From Hyphomicrobiales bacterium (GTDB lineage Bacteria; Pseudomonadota; Alphaproteobacteria; Rhizobiales; HXMU1428-3): a DNA stretch of 18,164 bases. The notes below the pieces were generated by a model that had not been told where the DNA came from, searched no databases, and saw only the letters and a program-made list of their open reading frames with translations. The stretch covers positions 1 through 18,164 of the forward strand of contig JAJFHW010000009.1 in assembly GCA_021775385.1 (NCBI GenBank), written 5' to 3'. This document shows, one piece after another, positions 1-7,149 of the stretch. Position 1 is the stretch's first letter. Each line of letters starts with the position of its first letter. The translations under genes were made by a program, and so were the position numbers.

Positions 1-2242
1 CATTGCGCCGCCAACTCCGCCCTATTTAAATGGGCTGAATGAGGAACAAGCAGATGCCGTCCTCACAACAGACGGCCCCGTTTTAGTGCTTGCAGGCGCC
101 GGTACTGGCAAAACACGCGTTCTCACCACCCGCATCGGTCATATCCTGGCCACCGGCAAAGCTCGGCCCAATGAAATTCTCGCCGTAACCTTCACAAACA
201 AAGCTACCAGAGAAATGAAAAACCGCATCGGCGCGATGATCGGCGGCATGGTTGAAGGCATGCCATGGCTTGGCACGTTCCACTCAATCGGTGTGAAAAT
301 CCTCCGCAGACACGCCGAAATGGCAGACCTCAAATCCAACTTCACCATTCTGGATAGCGATGACAGCCTGCGCCTGATGAAACAACTCATCAAAGCTGAA
401 AACATAGATGAAAAACGCTGGCCCCCTCGCCGCCTTGCTACCATCATTGACGGCTGGAAAAACCGCGGGCTCACACCAGAAAAAGTCCCCTCAAATGAGC
501 GCGGCCTCTTCGCTGATGGGCGCGGCCTCAGCCTTTATGCCGCCTATCAAAAACGTTTGAAAGAACTCAATGCCGTTGACTTCGGCGATCTCTTATTAGA
601 GATGAACAAACTCCTCGCAGACAACCCAGACATCTTAAAAGAATATCACCGCCGCTTTAAATATATTTTGGTCGACGAATATCAAGATACCAACGTTGCA
701 CAATATATGTGGCTCCGCCTCATCGCCCAAGGGACAGGCAACATCTGCTGCGTTGGCGACGATGACCAAGCCATTTACGGCTGGCGCGGCGCTGAAGTGG
801 ATAACATCCTTCGTTTTGAGAAAGATTTCCCCGGCGCCAAAACCATCCGCCTAGAGCGCAATTATAGATCAACCGGCCACATCCTCGCGGCCGCCTCTGG
901 CCTCATTGCCCACAATGAAGACCGCTTGGGCAAAACATTGCACACAGAAGATGGCCTCGGCGATCAAGTCACCCTCAAAGGTGTGTGGGATGATGCCGAA
1001 GAAGCCCGCTCCATTGGAGATGAAATCGAAAGCTTACAAACAAAACAACATCCCTTAAACGAGATCGCCATTCTCGTCCGCGCCTCCTTTCAAATGCGCG
1101 CCTTTGAAGATCGCTTCGTCACCTTAGGGCTACCATACCGCGTCATAGGCGGCCCGCGCTTTTATGAACGGCTAGAGATTAAAGACGCCTGCGCTTACTT
1201 TGATGTAGTCTTGAACCCGGCTAATGATCTCAAATTCGAGCGCATCATCAACACACCAAAACGCGGCCTCGCCAAAGCAACACTAGAAGTCCTCCATCAT
1301 CACGCACGGTCCAGAGGCATCTCGCTGTTTGAATCAGCAATGGAAATCGTCGACACAGAAGAACTCCGCCCCAAACCACGCGGCTCCTTGCGCGCACTTA
1401 TCGAGCGCTTTGGGAACTGGCGCTCGCTTGTAGAAGCCACACCGCACACAGAACTCGCCGAGCAAATCTTAGATGACAGCGGCTACACAGAGATGTGGCA
1501 AAAAGATAAAAGCCCACAAGCCCAAACCAGACTGGAAAACTTAAAAGAACTTATTCGTTATATGGGTGAATTTGAAAACCTGGCTGGCTTTATGGAACAC
1601 GTCTCGCTTGTCATGGATGCCGACGCAAACAATGACGGCGACCGAGTAAACCTAATGACATTACACGCCGCAAAAGGCCTTGAGTTCGACACTGTCTTTC
1701 TTCCCGGATGGGAAGAAGGCCTGTTCCCCCACCAACGCTCACTCGACGAAGAAGGCAAATCAGGCCTCGAAGAAGAGCGCCGCTTAGGCTATGTCGGTAT
1801 AACGCGGGCCAAGAAAAAATCACACATCAGCTTCACCCAAAACCGCCGCATCCACGGCTCCTGGGTCACCCAGCCACCATCGCGCTTCATTGATGAGCTG
1901 CCCGAAAAAAACATTGAAGTGATTGAACAAATGGGTAATTTCGGCGGCTATGCAACCTCACGCTTTGAAAACATGCCCCAAAATTATGAGCGCACCCCAA
2001 GCGGAAATGCTAATGCTGGAAAAAACTACAACCGAAAATCAGCTAGTAATTTCACCAAAACGATCGACGCAAAAGTCATCGCTAAGAAAACAGTGACGAC
2101 AGATTATGAAGTTGGCGAGCGCATCTTCCACCAAAAATTCGGCTATGGTGAAATCACAAACATCAACGGCGACACCCTGGACATAGACTTCGAAAAAGCC
2201 AGCCCGAAAAAAGTGAAGGCCAGCTTTGTCGAACGTCATTGA
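1..2242 (+). CDS. uvrD: ATP-dependent DNA helicase UvrD/PcrA (5' partial)
   Basis: Superfamily 1A 3'-5' DNA helicase for nucleotide excision and mismatch repair and for clearing DNA-bound obstacles; cytoplasmic. The frame is open to the left edge (first whole codon at 2), so the start lies outside the window and the GTG at 86 is internal, within the coding sequence LVLAGAGTGKT. Motifs in order: Q-motif region LNEEQ (about 35-50), Walker A GAGTGKT (98-115), motif Ia TFTNKA, Walker B/motif II DEYQDTN (674-694), motif III GDDDQAIYGWRGA, motif IV LERNYRS, motif V LMTLHAAKGLEFD, and motif VI GYVGITRAKK near 1790-1815. The last ~45 residues (VGERIFHQKFGYGEI onward) form the Tudor-like C-terminal domain that binds RNA polymerase in PcrA/UvrD. 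At least 746 residues are present, so only a short N-terminal piece is missing. The 3' end is partly duplicated at 2904-2948. It converges with the next gene, 33 bp away. PcrA and UvrD cannot be told apart here. Confidence 0.96.
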   Translation, partial: IAPPTPPYLNGLNEEQADAVLTTDGPVLVLAGAGTGKTRVLTTRIGHILATGKARPNEILAVTFTNKATREMKNRIGAMIGGMVEGMPWLGTFHSIGVKILRRHAEMADLKSNFTILDSDDSLRLMKQLIKAENIDEKRWPPRRLATIIDGWKNRGLTPEKVPSNERGLFADGRGLSLYAAYQKRLKELNAVDFGDLLLEMNKLLADNPDILKEYHRRFKYILVDEYQDTNVAQYMWLRLIAQGTGNICCVGDDDQAIYGWRGAEVDNILRFEKDFPGAKTIRLERNYRSTGHILAAASGLIAHNEDRLGKTLHTEDGLGDQVTLKGVWDDAEEARSIGDEIESLQTKQHPLNEIAILVRASFQMRAFEDRFVTLGLPYRVIGGPRFYERLEIKDACAYFDVVLNPANDLKFERIINTPKRGLAKATLEVLHHHARSRGISLFESAMEIVDTEELRPKPRGSLRALIERFGNWRSLVEATPHTELAEQILDDSGYTEMWQKDKSPQAQTRLENLKELIRYMGEFENLAGFMEHVSLVMDADANNDGDRVNLMTLHAAKGLEFDTVFLPGWEEGLFPHQRSLDEEGKSGLEEERRLGYVGITRAKKKSHISFTQNRRIHGSWVTQPPSRFIDELPEKNIEVIEQMGNFGGYATSRFENMPQNYERTPSGNANAGKNYNRKSASNFTKTIDAKVIAKKTVTTDYEVGERIFHQKFGYGEITNINGDTLDIDFEKASPKKVKASFVERH

Positions 2243-2275
2243 TATAAAGAAGTGATATTGACTATGGCAGAGGCT

Positions 2276-2737
2276 TTAAAATAGCTGACCAATTTTTTTA
2301 ATTTCAGCAATCCCCTTATCAGCCTGAGCTTTGCTCACTAATCTACCTTCAAATTGCCCAAACCCTGACGGTTTCATATAAATATACTGAGTATGTCCGG
2401 GCTTAAACGCCATAGAAGATAAATGACCACCACCATGACCTGACAAAATACTGCTTGAAAAATGAGATGCCCAGTACCCAGAAGGAACGTTAAAAGTCTT
2501 ATAGCTACAAGTCTGCATAGAACCTATTTTTTTACCATTAACAACATATGTCATCGTGACGCGATTCATAGTCGTCTTAATAAGGTGATCCATAGGAACA
2601 CAAAACCCATAAACAACAACTGTGGTTCTACCACCTTGTAACTTAGCAATCATCTCCGCTGATCGCTGTTTTGTTGTCAAACAACCAGCAAGACCAATAA
2701 CAGACACAAGAAGCACAAATATAATACGATACAACAT
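2276..2737 (-). CDS. Small predicted lipoprotein, function unknown
   Basis: I do not recognise the family with confidence. The start chosen is the ATG at 2737, because GGGGGA sits 5 nt upstream on the minus strand and the protein then begins MLYRIIFVLLVSVIGLAGC, a type II signal peptide with lipobox LAGC. The frame also opens upstream at 2785, but that would add an odd N-terminal extension without a clear ribosome-binding site. The mature part of about 135 residues has a beta-rich look. It includes TTVVVYGFCVP, VVNGKKIGSMQTCSYKTFNVPSG and a Gly/His patch SGHGGGH. A bacterial lipoprotein domain of the DUF2846 type has similar spacing (VxVxxxxVNGxxxGxL, then YxxxxxxxG), but this is a weak guess. 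The gene lies tail-to-tail with uvrD and inside the segment bounded by the two copies of the uvrD 3' end, so it may be acquired. Confidence 0.7.
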   Translation of the reverse strand: MLYRIIFVLLVSVIGLAGCLTTKQRSAEMIAKLQGGRTTVVVYGFCVPMDHLIKTTMNRVTMTYVVNGKKIGSMQTCSYKTFNVPSGYWASHFSSSILSGHGGGHLSSMAFKPGHTQYIYMKPSGFGQFEGRLVSKAQADKGIAEIKKIGQLF

Positions 2738-2889
2738 ACAATTCCCCCAATAAACAGAACAAAAAACTGCCAGCCAATACTGCAATAGTCAAGCAATTCA
2801 AAAACATAAATGTTAACAAAATTTCATCGTTGCTGAAGAACAACATTGCATGAAATATTCAGGACGATATAGTAAGAAGTACAATTGCA

Positions 2890-2976
2890 GTGCCACCAAA
2901 AAACATAAACGGCCACACCCTAGACATAAACATCGAAAAAGCCAGCCCCAGAATTGAAATATTTAAATTTAACTGA
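2890..2976 (+). pseudogene. Degenerate duplicate of the uvrD 3' end
   Basis: Bases 2904-2948 match 2161-2205, inside the last codons of uvrD, at 40 of 45 positions without gaps (743 bp apart, same orientation). The reading frame is preserved: the copy reads NINGHTLDINIEKASP against NINGDTLDIDFEKASP in the helicase. It then diverges and ends at TGA 2974-2976. The frame can be followed back to a GTG at 2890, but there is no helicase domain, so this is a remnant and not a gene. It may be a relic of tandem duplication, or the distal flank of an element that inserted at the end of uvrD and restored it. AGTGCCACC at 2889-2897 also occurs in the repeat at 4046-4054, possibly by chance. Confidence 0.75.
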
Positions 2977-3908
2977 TGGAAAAATTCATTATGATTAGGT
3001 CTATATTGGGTTTTATGTTGCTATTAATTATTGTTTTAAGCTTCTATTTATTGCTTTCTCTCAAAATACAAAATCTAATCAAATTCGACATCTCGATATT
3101 TTTTATTTTATTATTTATCACAACACATTTCTATCCAAAGATAGAAACAAAGTTAGTAAATGTATCTTACTGGAAAGAGCATTCTTTGCTTCTAACTCCT
3201 TTAATTTTACTCCCCGCTATTGTTTTATTTATTGAAATGACCTACATCCGTGGCGGCTTTATCTCCAGCAAACCATTTTGGGAATATTTCATTTCTCAAA
3301 ACATCAGTAACGCTGAAAAATTCATTCTAGATAACCATGCAAGTGAATGCGTGTACTTTGCATTGCTCTTTTCTTCTTGTTTTTATCTTTATGCAAAAGT
3401 TACAAAAAAAGGAGGCTTAATCAATGTGATTCTTGTGAATGAGAAACAACAACAAAAATCAATTTTTTTCGCTGTAATGGGCTTGTTAATATCTTCAGTC
3501 GTAATTTTCTACGTGATTAATTATGCAGAGATTAATTCACATATTTCCTCTAACTATTCTAGAGCACTCGAAGTGCTTTTTGTTGCCTTTTCATCGTTTA
3601 TTGCAACCACTTTATTTACAGCACACAAACAAAGAAAAATGTCACTTACAGAAAGATTTATTTTTATTTTCACACCTTTAATTCCACTAGCTTTAATAAG
3701 TTTTGAAATGAACCTTTTAATAAAAACACTCCAACATAATAGTTTTTCATTTTCCAATTATCCAACCTACCATCTAGAGCTATGGAACCAATTACTAACG
3801 CTCCCATTTTTAAAGAATGTTATGATTTATATTAGCTTATTAGCTGGGAGCATTGCTTTAATTACAAGTTTCAATGAAACTTTAAAGACTAAAATTATTA
3901 AAGTTTGA
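2976..3908 (+). CDS. Polytopic inner-membrane protein, unknown family
   Basis: No family recognised. The 310-residue product has about eight hydrophobic segments (near residues 6-28, 36-55, 68-90, 121-140, 161-184, 196-215, 226-245 and 275-298). These are linked by short polar loops with no visible catalytic motif, nucleotide-binding motif or large soluble domain. The first ATG (2976) overlaps the TGA of the uvrD remnant as TGATG and has no Shine-Dalgarno. The ATG at 2991 has GGAAAA about 8 nt upstream and gives MIRSILGFMLLLIIVL, so it may be the real start. The gene is clearly more AT-rich than uvrD on the left or the DUF3754 gene on the right, with many TTA, ATT and AAA codons, which suggests horizontal acquisition. 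It stands alone: the next gene on the strand is 400 bp away across a structured repeat. Confidence 0.7.
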   Translation: MEKFIMIRSILGFMLLLIIVLSFYLLLSLKIQNLIKFDISIFFILLFITTHFYPKIETKLVNVSYWKEHSLLLTPLILLPAIVLFIEMTYIRGGFISSKPFWEYFISQNISNAEKFILDNHASECVYFALLFSSCFYLYAKVTKKGGLINVILVNEKQQQKSIFFAVMGLLISSVVIFYVINYAEINSHISSNYSRALEVLFVAFSSFIATTLFTAHKQRKMSLTERFIFIFTPLIPLALISFEMNLLIKTLQHNSFSFSNYPTYHLELWNQLLTLPFLKNVMIYISLLAGSIALITSFNETLKTKIIKV

Positions 3909-3973
3909 GTCTTTTAGTCATACTTATTTCTTGACTTCTTAAATATAAAAAATAAGAAAACAAAATCCTCAAT

Positions 3974-4081
3974 CCTAAGAGGGAGTATTACCCATTTTCG
4001 GGTAAAGGGACATGATGCCAGCTCAAGTGTAGGTCCGTAACCTCAAGTGCCACCCCAAAAAAAACAATAGCCCTTGAGAGG
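3974..4081 (+). repeat. Structured intergenic repeat, copy 1 (degenerate)
   Basis: This is the most diverged copy of the family seen at 5797, 7010 and 10185. The shared skeleton is CCTAAGAGGGAG (3974-3985), then a hairpin with stem TTACCC/GGGTAA (3988-3993 with 4000-4005). This is followed by GGGACATG (4007-4014) and, near the end, CAATAGCCCTTGAGAGG (4065-4081). Inside it are a small stem AGGT/ACCT (4031-4034 with 4040-4043) and two copies of CTCAAGTG (4022-4029 and 4042-4049). CTCAAG in either copy can pair with CTTGAG at 4073-4078. The outer closing stem of the better copies is lost. It lies more than 200 bp upstream of the next start codon. Confidence 0.7.
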
Positions 4082-4310
4082 CAAAAAAATCACGCTCCTC
4101 TCTTTATTCCTCAAATTAACCCTATCCTCTGCTAGATTAATTGCACTGCTTGCGCCAAAAAGTTATAAACAAGGCTTAATTTACAATAAAATTATGTAAT
4201 GTTTGTTATGCGTTTTTCGCTATATTTTCAAAAAATTCAGCAATATAGTTATATTTAAAGATGAAGGCCTAAAGCGTTTTTAAAGGCAGCTAAATAAGCG
4301 GAGTAGAGTA
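4082..4310. other. AT-rich leader region before the DUF3754 gene
   Basis: No open frame of note and no convincing sigma-70 promoter that I would place with confidence. Many TTTA, TATA and ATTT runs between 4130 and 4260 fit a promoter-bearing region for the gene starting at 4311. The ribosome-binding site GGAG at 4300-4303, 7 nt before the ATG, fixes that start. Confidence 0.4.
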
Positions 4311-5768
4311 ATGAGTAATGGGGACGTAGCTTTAGGGACTGACCACCCGTCAGCGCATCAGGAGCATAAAGCAAAAGGTTTTAAGCGCTTTTATAATCTC
4401 TTTCGCCCCTCCAGTGCAGACGCCCGTAATAAAGAACGCACAGACAGAACAGCACCTAAAAAAATCGTCAAAGAAGGCCTCACCGCCATTGACGGCCCAG
4501 AAAAAGAGCGCTTCATCCCCGTCTCTCGCCAAGCAATTTTAGACTATCTAAACAGACCAGAAGTCTGGGCAGAAGGCGAGCATAGCGACGCTGCAACTTT
4601 CATAGACCATCTGGATGCCTGGCGTCATCAATCTTATCGCTCCCGTCTCTCGGTTTTAAAAAGTTCATACCTAACTTTCAGCCCCGATAGAGACACAGTG
4701 AAATCCCTTGAGTTCACACCCATCCAACTCCTCAAAATGCGCCATAACCTAATGGAACATTTAGGAGACCTGTTAGAGTCAGCCAATTATGAAAAAGTAA
4801 CTCAAAAAGATCTCGACCTTCTCCTTACATCGGACAGCCCCTATGGCTTGCGGCTTCATGTGGACTTGGATGCATTTGATGATGTGGTGATTTATTTCAG
4901 AGGCGCCGGCACAAAAATTGTCGAATATCGCGACTGGAAATGGGCCTACCTGAAAAAGAAAGGCGTAGAGACGCCAATCTTCCAACGTCTCTTTATAGCC
5001 TTAAAATTAAAGCCTGAAGAAGAGATGATCAACCACCTCATGATGAGGGAAGAACTCACCCATAAAAAAGCAGCAAAACTAGTTCAGAAAAATCGCAAAA
5101 TGATGCCAGACGGCGTGACCAGCGATAATATCTATTTAAAGCTATTTAAAAACATCCCTCAAGACGACCTCGAGATGATGTTCCCAAACACAAAAGTCGA
5201 ATTCAAACTCCTCGACAAATTAAAAATTGGCCTAACCGCAGGCGGTGGTACCATTGCTGGCTTAGCGACCGCAATTCCAAAATTAATCCTCGGCCTTACA
5301 GCCGCCGCTTTAAACCCTATATTCCTATTAACCTCTCTTGCCGGCATCATTGGCCTACTTGTGCGCCAGGTTACAAAAGTCTTCCACCAGCGCAACGAAT
5401 ATATGATGACCCTCGCGCAAAACCTATATTTCCACAATCTTGCCAACAACCGAGGCGTGCTCACACTACTGGTCGATCGAGCTGAAGAAGAAGACATCAA
5501 AGAAGAGTTGCTGCTTTATAATTATCTGGTGAGAAATAAAGACAAAGGCACAAACCTAAGCACAGCCAAAGCTGATATTGAGCAATTCCTACAAATGGAA
5601 TTCGGCGTTGATATCAGCTTCGACCTTGAAGATGGCTTCTCTCGCCTGGTTCGTGATGGATTGGTTGAAAAAACTGCAGATGGCAGCTATAAAGTGTTAC
5701 CACCCAAACGCGCCTCAGCTCAAATAAAGAGATTATGGCGCGGCGTCTTAGAACCCGTTGCACGTTAA
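4311..5768 (+). CDS. DUF3754 (TMEM143-like) family membrane protein
   Basis: The protein belongs to the family defined by DUF3754, whose eukaryotic relatives are the TMEM143 mitochondrial proteins; its biochemical role is unknown. The family signature is visible as IYLKLFKNIPQDDLEMMFP (residues 274-292), followed by a basic hinge and two adjacent hydrophobic segments (about 306-330 and 334-352), then RNEYMMTLAQNLYFHNLANNRG (361-382). Upstream is the block GLRLHVDLDAFDDVVIYFRG (179-198), also typical. The N-terminal ~65 residues are polar and low in conservation signals, and the C-terminal part (about 395-485) resembles a small winged-helix-like fold ending in a basic tail. The start is supported by GGAG 7 nt upstream. 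Length (485) is normal for the bacterial family. It is separated from prmA by a structured repeat, so joint transcription is possible but not shown. Confidence 0.85.
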   Translation: MSNGDVALGTDHPSAHQEHKAKGFKRFYNLFRPSSADARNKERTDRTAPKKIVKEGLTAIDGPEKERFIPVSRQAILDYLNRPEVWAEGEHSDAATFIDHLDAWRHQSYRSRLSVLKSSYLTFSPDRDTVKSLEFTPIQLLKMRHNLMEHLGDLLESANYEKVTQKDLDLLLTSDSPYGLRLHVDLDAFDDVVIYFRGAGTKIVEYRDWKWAYLKKKGVETPIFQRLFIALKLKPEEEMINHLMMREELTHKKAAKLVQKNRKMMPDGVTSDNIYLKLFKNIPQDDLEMMFPNTKVEFKLLDKLKIGLTAGGGTIAGLATAIPKLILGLTAAALNPIFLLTSLAGIIGLLVRQVTKVFHQRNEYMMTLAQNLYFHNLANNRGVLTLLVDRAEEEDIKEELLLYNYLVRNKDKGTNLSTAKADIEQFLQMEFGVDISFDLEDGFSRLVRDGLVEKTADGSYKVLPPKRASAQIKRLWRGVLEPVAR

Positions 5769-5796
5769 TGAATTCATATAAACCACCAGCCCATTC

Positions 5797-6015
5797 TTTA
5801 CGAAGAAGGAGTGACGCTTTTTCAGCGTCAGGACATGGCGAAGCGACAGCGAAGCCCGTCGCATAAGATCAGCCCGAACGGAGCGTAGCAAGTACGGATA
5901 AGCTGATCGAAAAAATGCGACGCACCTCGTAGGGCCTGCCGCTTCAGCAGCGCGGATGCTTTGTGGGCATCTAAAGCGCAACTAAAAAGCAATAGCCCGT
6001 GAGAGAATTAAAGAG
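5797..6015 (+). repeat. Structured intergenic repeat, copy 2 (longest, composite)
   Basis: It begins TTTACGAAGAAGGAG (5797-5811). The outer stem TACGA/TCGTA pairs 5799-5803 with 5927-5931. Hairpin P2 is TGACGCT/AGCGTCA (5812-5818 with 5824-5830, loop TTTTC). Then comes GGACATGGCGAAGCG (5831-5845). Hairpin P4 has stem GTCGCAT/ATGCGAC (5858-5864 with 5915-5921) and encloses a further stem GATCAGC/GCTGATC (5867-5873 with 5902-5908). A distal module holds GCGGATGCTTTGTGGGCATC (5952-5971), itself containing the stem GATGC/GCATC, and it recurs at 13781-13800. The repeat closes with CAATAGCCCGTGAGAGAATT (5990-6009) followed by AAAGAG, which serves as the ribosome-binding site of prmA at 6021. The family is unnamed as far as I can tell. 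Confidence 0.85.
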
Positions 6016-6020
6016 CCCAA

Positions 6021-6926
6021 ATGACCGACACACAACTTTATCAACTCACCATCCGCGCTGAAAAATCAATCAATGCCGGAATAGCAGATCTATTGGAAAA
6101 CATATTTCCAGAACCACTGTCTGTTAGTCATTTTGAGGAAAATGAGAAAGAGAATAAGTGGACCACCACAGCTCATTACGAAGAAAAACCTGATCAAGAA
6201 AATATAACAGAGCAAATCTCAAACATCCTCAATATCTCAGCTGAGAGTTATAAAGTTGAAGTCTCAAAAGTTGAGAATATCGATTGGGTCTCTCATGTTC
6301 AAAAAGGCCTCAAGCCCGTTAGAGCAGGTCGTTTCTTTATCCATGGCAGCCATGACAGTGACAAAGCAGAAGATAAATCCTATTCCATCCTCATAGACGC
6401 AGCACAAGCTTTTGGCACCGCCCATCACGGCACAACAGAAGGCTGCCTCAGAGCAATTAGTGAACTAAGCGAAACTCACAAACCAAAAAAAATTCTCGAT
6501 CTTGGCGCAGGCTCAGGCATCCTCGCCATCGCTGCCTCAATGGTCTTTAAAGAAGCTAAAATTATCGCAAGTGACATAGATCCCATTTCAGTAAAAGTCG
6601 CCAAAACAAATGATGACCTCAACCGCCCAGAAAATTCTAACAACGCAAAAATCACCCACATTTGTGGTGATGCTCTAAATGATAAAAACATACAAGAAAC
6701 AGCCCCTTTTGAGCTTCTCATTGCAAATATTTTAGCCAAACCACTCATAGCAATGGCACCAGATATCACAAACGCAGTTGCTACAGATGGCACGCTTCTT
6801 TTATCTGGGATCCTAGATGTCCAATCAGATGATGTAATCGAAGCTTATGTGGCTCAAGGGCTAACACATTTAAAAACAGATTTAATAGGGGAATGGACAA
6901 CAAGTCTGTTCCACAAAAAAGGATAA
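6021..6926 (+). CDS. prmA: Ribosomal protein L11 methyltransferase
   Basis: SAM-dependent enzyme that trimethylates lysines and the N-terminus of ribosomal protein L11; cytoplasmic. The PrmA layout is visible: an N-terminal L11-recognition domain (about 1-65), a linker helix, then the class I methyltransferase domain. Key motifs are FGTAHHGTT (131-139), which is the PrmA form of the substrate loop, the SAM-binding ILDLGAGSG (158-166), the acidic SDID (184-187) that contacts the ribose, and IANILAKPL (234-242), the NIL-type catalytic motif. Length (301) is normal for the family. The start ATG follows AAGAG with 5 nt spacing, and that sequence is the conserved end of structured repeat copy 2. 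The gene precedes pepP, an order I know from Rhizobiales genomes; the two are separated by another repeat copy. Confidence 0.95.
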   Translation: MTDTQLYQLTIRAEKSINAGIADLLENIFPEPLSVSHFEENEKENKWTTTAHYEEKPDQENITEQISNILNISAESYKVEVSKVENIDWVSHVQKGLKPVRAGRFFIHGSHDSDKAEDKSYSILIDAAQAFGTAHHGTTEGCLRAISELSETHKPKKILDLGAGSGILAIAASMVFKEAKIIASDIDPISVKVAKTNDDLNRPENSNNAKITHICGDALNDKNIQETAPFELLIANILAKPLIAMAPDITNAVATDGTLLLSGILDVQSDDVIEAYVAQGLTHLKTDLIGEWTTSLFHKKG

Positions 6927-7009
6927 TGTGTTTTATCTTTTTAATTGTTGTTTATAAAAATAGGTTGCCAAAGCAAGAAAAGTTATTGGTGCAATAAAGT
7001 AAAAACGCA

Positions 7010-7140
7010 CCTTACGAAGAAGGAGCATTGCCCACTTCGGGCAATGGGACATGGCGAAGCGCCAGCGCAGCCCGGCGTTTAACGCCGCACCTCGTAAGCC
7101 CACCGCCTTAGCGGTGGAATAGCCGTGAGAGAAATAAAGA
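7010..7140 (+). repeat. Structured intergenic repeat, copy 3 (most compact)
   Basis: This is the clearest copy. Outer stem P1 CTTACGA/TCGTAAG pairs 7011-7017 with 7092-7098. P2 CATTGCCC/GGGCAATG pairs 7026-7033 with 7039-7046, loop ACTTC. GGGACATGG follows (7046-7054). P3 TGGCG/CGCCA pairs 7052-7056 with 7060-7064. P4 GGCGT/ACGCC pairs 7074-7078 with 7082-7086, loop TTA. P5 CCACCGC/GCGGTGG pairs 7100-7106 with 7111-7117, loop CTTA. It ends AATAGCCGTGAGAGA (7118-7132) and AATAAAGAG, where the GAGAG that follows is the ribosome-binding site of pepP (ATG 7150). The flanks of P2 and P4 are identical to copy 2 while the stems differ in sequence and still pair, which is covariation. Confidence 0.88.
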
Positions 7141-7149
7141 GAGAAAAAA

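Noticed and set aside
1738..1760. GACGAAGAAGGC in uvrD resembling the start of the structured repeat
   Set aside because: It encodes DEEG in a well-conserved helicase region and none of the other repeat blocks follows.
3884..3919. Possible terminator at the end of the membrane-protein gene (AAAGACT/AGTCTTT or GACTAAAA/TTTTAGTC)
   Set aside because: Both stems are AT-rich with 17-nt loops, are mutually exclusive, and lack a proper T run, so they are too weak to call.
7046..7064. Resemblance of GGGACATGGCGAAG to the TGGCGAA...GGGAC region of HDV-like ribozymes
   Set aside because: The order of the pieces and the surrounding helices do not form the nested double pseudoknot; the match is short and probably chance.
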